Source: Candidatus Pantoea formicae
Lineage (GTDB): Bacteria > Pseudomonadota > Gammaproteobacteria > Enterobacterales > Enterobacteriaceae
Length of the DNA: 64,000 nt
Direction of reading: 5' to 3'
Assembly: GCF_011752625.1 (NCBI RefSeq)
Contig: NZ_VWXD01000004.1
Span: forward strand, 620,001-684,000
The first letter of the stretch is position 1; every line of letters begins with the position of its first letter. Position numbers and translations under genes: made by a program. This document shows positions 60,265 through 64,000 of the stretch, piece by piece. A model generated the notes under the pieces. It did no database searches, had not been told where the DNA came from, and saw nothing but the letters and a program-made list of their open reading frames with translations.

Positions 60265-60912
60265 GTGCGTCGACTCTCTTTGCTATTCCTCTGCCTGCTG
60301 CTGCAGGCCTGTACACAAACCCAAAAAGGCCTTGAACAGACGGTGATGCTGGCCGTCAGCGGGCCAGATGACGTGACCGTGACCGACCAGCAGGTTGCCA
60401 GTCTGCCTTATGCCAGCCTGTATGCCCGCATCAACGAAGGGCCACGTATTTTCGTGGTGCTGGGTTATGACGAGCAGGGCCAGCAGAAATGGGTCACGCA
60501 GGATAAAGCCATGCTGGTGATGCAGCATGGCCGTCTGGTGAAAACCTTAGGTCTGGTCGATAACCTCGATGAGGTCAGTAACCTGGCTCAGGATCCGCTC
60601 GCTAACCCGCTGCAGCTGCAAAACAACGCCAGTTGGACGCGTGTAGTGCAATGGCGTGAGAAAGAAAACGTGCGCGCCGCTACCGCCATCTCGACCTTCC
60701 AGCGCGGCGATGACCAGGTGCTCAATATTGCCGGTGAACGGGTGCCATGCCGAGTCTGGATCGAGACCGTGCGCATGGAGAGCTTAGGCGCAGAGTGGCA
60801 GAACACCTTCTGGATCGATAACCGTGATGGCGCGGTGTTGCAGGCACACCAAGCGCTAGCGGCAGACGCCTTCCCTGTTGAAACCACCATTCTGAAGCCG
60901 GCGAAATCATGA
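60265..60912 (+). CDS. yjbF: Lipoprotein YjbF (GfcB-like)
   Basis: YjbF is a group 4 capsule GfcB/YmcC-type lipoprotein of the exopolysaccharide operon. The N-terminal signal MRRLSLLFLCLLLQAC has a lipobox with lipidated Cys16. The rest is a soluble periplasmic domain of about 200 residues (RIFVVLGYDEQGQQKWVTQD, TFWIDNRDGAVLQAHQALAA). Translation starts at GTG. It overlaps yjbG by 4 bp. Confidence 0.9.
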   Translation: MRRLSLLFLCLLLQACTQTQKGLEQTVMLAVSGPDDVTVTDQQVASLPYASLYARINEGPRIFVVLGYDEQGQQKWVTQDKAMLVMQHGRLVKTLGLVDNLDEVSNLAQDPLANPLQLQNNASWTRVVQWREKENVRAATAISTFQRGDDQVLNIAGERVPCRVWIETVRMESLGAEWQNTFWIDNRDGAVLQAHQALAADAFPVETTILKPAKS

Positions 60913-61637
60913 AAATAATCACTCCCCTCTTCGCCGTCGCGGCCATGCTCACGGCAGGCAATGCGCTGGCTGATAGCCAAGTCACCGTGCACGGCCAGAA
61001 CGGCTTACAGATTGACCATGCGCAGAATCTGGCCCAACTGGTGACGCATCCTGCACTACACACGTGGTGGCCCGGCACCGTTATTGCTGAACGTGGCGCA
61101 ACGGCGGTAGTTCAGCAACAGCAGAAGCAACTGCTGGAAGATATGCGTATCTGGCAGGCTGACAGTGGCGAATCGCTGGTGGCAACGATTGGTGCCGTGA
61201 TCCACCAGCTGAGTGCTGTGCAGGTGACGGGTCGCCAGTTCACCCCGCTCGATCCCGACTGGGTACGCTTGCGTCCTGAGGCCAACCGGACGCTGCAAGG
61301 CAGCTATGACCTCTACACGCTGTCGCAACCGACGCAGGTTCTGGTGCTGGGTGCGCTTGAACATCCCGGCAAAGAGAGCTGGCAGCCAGGCCGTACCGTG
61401 CGCGACTACCTTGCCACGCACGATCATCTGTCTGGTGCCGAACGCAGCTTCGCCACGGTGATTGCACCGTCCGGCCAGACACAGCAAATCCCCATCGCCT
61501 ACTGGAATCAGCGCCACGTTGAAGTGCAGCCTGGCAGCATCATCTGGCTGGGCTTTACCTCGTGGAGCCTGCCTTGGGGCAAGGCGGATTTAAACACGCG
61601 CATGCTTTCTGTTCTGACACACCGGATTCCAGACTGA
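60909..61637 (+). CDS. yjbG: Capsule-biosynthesis GfcC-family protein YjbG
   Basis: YjbG is a periplasmic protein of the GfcC/YmcB family, which acts in export of surface polysaccharide. It has 242 residues with a signal peptide ([21 protein letters not shown]). The C-terminal half holds the polysaccharide-export-like part ([30 protein letters not shown]). It overlaps yjbF by 4 bp and yjbH by 1 bp (TGATGA). Confidence 0.9.
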   Translation: MKIITPLFAVAAMLTAGNALADSQVTVHGQNGLQIDHAQNLAQLVTHPALHTWWPGTVIAERGATAVVQQQQKQLLEDMRIWQADSGESLVATIGAVIHQLSAVQVTGRQFTPLDPDWVRLRPEANRTLQGSYDLYTLSQPTQVLVLGALEHPGKESWQPGRTVRDYLATHDHLSGAERSFATVIAPSGQTQQIPIAYWNQRHVEVQPGSIIWLGFTSWSLPWGKADLNTRMLSVLTHRIPD

Positions 61638-63727
61638 TGAAAAAACAAATACTTCTCAGCCTGTTGGCTGTTTCTGTCTCCGCTGCCTGCCAGGTGCATG
61701 CGGAAACCTGGCCAGAACCAATTGGGCCATCGCAATCTGATTTCGGCGGTGTTGGCTTGATGCAGACGCCCACGGCCCGCATGGCGAAAGAGGGCGAATT
61801 CAGCCTGAACTTCCGCGATAACGATCAATATCGCTACTACTCTGCTTCGCTGCAGCTGTTCCCGTGGCTGGAGACAACGGTACGTTACACCGATGTGCGT
61901 ACGCGCCGTTACAGTGCGGTAGAAGGCTTCAGTGGAAACCAGAGCTATAAAGATAAAGCCTTCGATGTGAAGCTACGCCTTTGGCAAGAGAGCTATTGGT
62001 TGCCTGAAGTCGCAGTGGGCTCGCGCGATTTGGGCGGCACCGGGCTATTCGACAGCGAATATCTGGTCGCGACCAAAGCCTGGGGGCCGTTTGATTTTAC
62101 GATGGGTATTGGCTGGGGCTATCTGGGCAACAGCGGCAGTATTAAAAATCCGTTCTGCTCTTACAGTGACAGCTTCTGTACCCGTACAGGCGGGGGTGAA
62201 GCCGGTGCAATTAACGGCTCACAGATGTTCCATGGTCCAGCAGCATTGTTCGGCGGCGTTGAGTATCAGACCCCTTGGCAACCCCTGCGCCTGAAACTGG
62301 AGTACGAAGGCAACGACTATCAAGATGACTTTGCCGGACGCCTTGAGCAGCGCAGCAAAGTTAACGTGGGGGCGATTTACCGCCTGACCGATTGGGCTGA
62401 TATCAACGCCAGCTATGAACGTGGTAACACCTTTATGTTCGGCGTCACGGTGCGTACCAACTTTAACGACCTGCACCAGTCGCACATTGACAGCGCCAAG
62501 CCAGCCTACACTCCGCATCCGCAGGGCGAGTTATTACAACCCACAGTGGTCGCAGACCAGCTGACCGACCTGAAATATAACGCGGGATTAAACGGACCAC
62601 GTATCCAGACCAAAGGCAGCACGCTGTACGTTTCGGGTGAGCAAACCAAGTATCGTGACACGCGCGAAGGGGTCGACCGGGCAAATCGCATCATCATGAA
62701 TAACCTGCCTGCGGGTATCGATACCATTGATGTCACCGAATCTCGCTTCAACATGCCGCAGGTCACCACCCGTACCGACGTTGCCAGCTTGCACAACGAA
62801 CTGAGCGGCTATCCGCTGGGCCACGAGCAACCGCTGCAGCAAACGCGGGAAAATCCAGTGGACCCTGGCAATACCGAGCAAGGCTTCTTTATCCGTAAAG
62901 ATCGCCTGAACTACAGCCTGGCGCCGGTGCTCAACCAGTCAGTGGGTGGGCCCGAAAGCTTCTATATGTACCAGCTTGGCGTGATGGGGAGTGTCGATTA
63001 TGCCCTCACCGACCATCTGTTGGTGAGCGGCAGCCTGTTTGGCAACCTCGCCAACAACTACAACAAATTCAACTATAACGGCGCGCCAGCGGATTCCACC
63101 CTGCCGCGTGTGCGTACCCATATTCGTGACTACGTCGAGAACAATGTTTATGTGAACGACCTGCAAGCGAACTACATGGGCTACTTTGGCAATGGTTTCT
63201 ACGGCCAGGTGTACGGCGGTTATCTGGAAACCATGTACGGCGGTGTCGGTGGTGAAGTGCTCTATCGTCCGGTGGACAGCAACTGGGCATTTGGGGTTGA
63301 TGCCAACTACGTGAAGCAGCGTGATTGGGACAACATGATGCAGTTCACCGACTACACCGCGCCAACCGGACATTTCACTGCTTACTGGCGTCCGTGGTTT
63401 ATGCAAGATGTGTTGGTGAAAGCCAGCGTGGGTGAGTATCTGGCGAAAGACAAGGGCGTGACGCTGGATGTCTCAAAACGCTTCGACAGCGGCGTGATGG
63501 TCGGCTTCTACGCCACCAAAACCAACGTATCGGCTGCTGAATATGGCGAAGGCGATTTCACCAAAGGTTTCTATATTTCGATTCCAATGGACCTGTTTAC
63601 CGTCACGCCAACCCGTGGCCGTGCGCAGGTGAACTGGGTGCCGTTGACACGTGATGGTGGCCAGATGCTGGGCCGGAAATATCAGCTGTATGATATGACG
63701 TCAGATCGTGATGCACGTTTTAATTAA
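61637..63727 (+). CDS. yjbH: YjbH-family outer membrane beta-barrel protein
   Basis: YjbH is a large outer-membrane protein of the YjbH/GfcD superfamily, thought to form the exit pore for the exopolysaccharide. From the ATG at 61637 it has 696 residues (E. coli 698): a signal peptide ([22 protein letters not shown] cleavage), then [20 protein letters not shown], and many beta-strand repeats with aromatic ends. A frame reaching 61562 lies in yjbG and is rejected. It is the last gene of the operon. Confidence 0.92.
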   Translation: MKKQILLSLLAVSVSAACQVHAETWPEPIGPSQSDFGGVGLMQTPTARMAKEGEFSLNFRDNDQYRYYSASLQLFPWLETTVRYTDVRTRRYSAVEGFSGNQSYKDKAFDVKLRLWQESYWLPEVAVGSRDLGGTGLFDSEYLVATKAWGPFDFTMGIGWGYLGNSGSIKNPFCSYSDSFCTRTGGGEAGAINGSQMFHGPAALFGGVEYQTPWQPLRLKLEYEGNDYQDDFAGRLEQRSKVNVGAIYRLTDWADINASYERGNTFMFGVTVRTNFNDLHQSHIDSAKPAYTPHPQGELLQPTVVADQLTDLKYNAGLNGPRIQTKGSTLYVSGEQTKYRDTREGVDRANRIIMNNLPAGIDTIDVTESRFNMPQVTTRTDVASLHNELSGYPLGHEQPLQQTRENPVDPGNTEQGFFIRKDRLNYSLAPVLNQSVGGPESFYMYQLGVMGSVDYALTDHLLVSGSLFGNLANNYNKFNYNGAPADSTLPRVRTHIRDYVENNVYVNDLQANYMGYFGNGFYGQVYGGYLETMYGGVGGEVLYRPVDSNWAFGVDANYVKQRDWDNMMQFTDYTAPTGHFTAYWRPWFMQDVLVKASVGEYLAKDKGVTLDVSKRFDSGVMVGFYATKTNVSAAEYGEGDFTKGFYISIPMDLFTVTPTRGRAQVNWVPLTRDGGQMLGRKYQLYDMTSDRDARFN

Positions 63728-63741
63728 TCAGGTTTAACCCG

Positions 63742-63798
63742 CGCGTGAAATCGCGCCGCTACAGATTGCATTGCATCGGTAGCGGCGCAATTCATTGC
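63742..63798. repeat. BIME-like palindromes between yjbH and metH
   Basis: CGCG-tgaaat-CGCG with CGCTAC, 16 bp, then GTAGCG with GCAAT-tc-ATTGC. The inner arms GCGCCGCTAC (63753-63762) and GTAGCGGCGC (63779-63788) also pair perfectly. The organisation (palindrome-CTAC-spacer-GTAG-palindrome) equals that at 7235 and 12555, with other palindrome sequences. It lies between convergent genes. Confidence 0.65.
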
Positions 63799-63810
63799 AC
63801 AATCAGCGGC

Positions 63811-64000
63811 TTAATCCGCGTCATAACCCAGATTTGGCGCTAACCAGCGTTCAACTTCGCTCACGCTCATCCCTTTACGCGCCGCATAATCCTCCACCTG
63901 GTCACGTTGAATCTGCGCCACGGCGAAATATTTGCTGTCTGGATGGCTGAAGTACCAACCCGAAACAGCTGCACCCGGCCACATAGCAAAGGACTCAGTG
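63811..64000 (-). CDS. metH: Cobalamin-dependent methionine synthase, 3' end only
   Basis: MetH transfers a methyl group from 5-methyltetrahydrofolate to homocysteine through cobalamin. Only the last 62 codons are in the window. They read [20 protein letters not shown] and end in [14 protein letters not shown], which is the C-terminus of the AdoMet-binding reactivation domain and nearly identical to E. coli MetH. The gene continues past the right edge. It is convergent with yjbH across a palindromic repeat. Confidence 0.95.
   Translation of the reverse strand, partial: TESFAMWPGAAVSGWYFSHPDSKYFAVAQIQRDQVEDYAARKGMSVSEVERWLAPNLGYDAD

Overview
The window is chromosomal DNA of a member of the Enterobacterales. 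Nearly every gene has a recognisable Escherichia coli counterpart of the same length. The gene order, the mixture of two E. coli map regions and the missing maltose operon suggest Erwiniaceae (Pantoea/Erwinia-like). The genus is inference; the order is secure. No phage, integrase, transposase, CRISPR array, rRNA or tRNA gene was seen.

Layout. (1) 1-5.2 kb: lexA (5' end only), dgkA, plsB, ubiA, ubiC, psiE. (2) 5.2-10.8 kb: an accessory phosphorus-acquisition locus. It has a PhnR-like GntR/UTRA regulator with a tandem Pho box, then divergently a periplasmic binding protein, a cytosolic alkaline-phosphatase-superfamily hydrolase, two permeases and an ATPase. (3) 10.9-12.5 kb: yjbB, a Na/Pi-cotransporter-family protein. 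(4) 12.6-17.4 kb: gntU, gntK, gntR, yhhW, the sRNA gene ryhB with its Fur box, and yhhY/aaaT. (5) 17.6-30.7 kb: ggt, yhhA, ugpBAECQ (tandem Pho boxes), the liv branched-chain amino acid operon with a single binding protein, and panM. (6) 30.8-38.0 kb: rpoH, ftsYEX, rsmD, yhhL, yhhM, yhhN. (7) 38.0-42.3 kb: zntA with a textbook ZntR promoter, tusA, yhhQ, dcrB. (8) 42.4-53.3 kb: the glycogen operon glgBXCAP and asd. (9) 53.5-64 kb: yhgN, a DUF805 gene, a PanS-like transporter, lysC behind a lysine riboswitch, pgi, the exopolysaccharide operon yjbEFGH, and the 3' end of metH.

How the genes work together. A phosphorus theme runs through the first 25 kb: psiE, the Pho-boxed uptake locus, yjbB and the Pho-boxed ugp operon. 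Sugar and storage metabolism is represented by gluconate uptake and phosphorylation (gntUK), pgi and glycogen turnover (glg). lysC and asd supply the aspartate pathway.

Most unusual non-coding content: a family of about 205-bp foldback elements (17396-17602, 36311-36514, 36600-36810). They keep short conserved motifs while the paired arms change together between copies. Two of them sit in opposite orientation inside a 16-bp perfect inverted repeat. There are also REP/BIME-type GTAG palindromes at several gene borders, and an oppositely oriented ERIC pair flanking yhhQ-dcrB.
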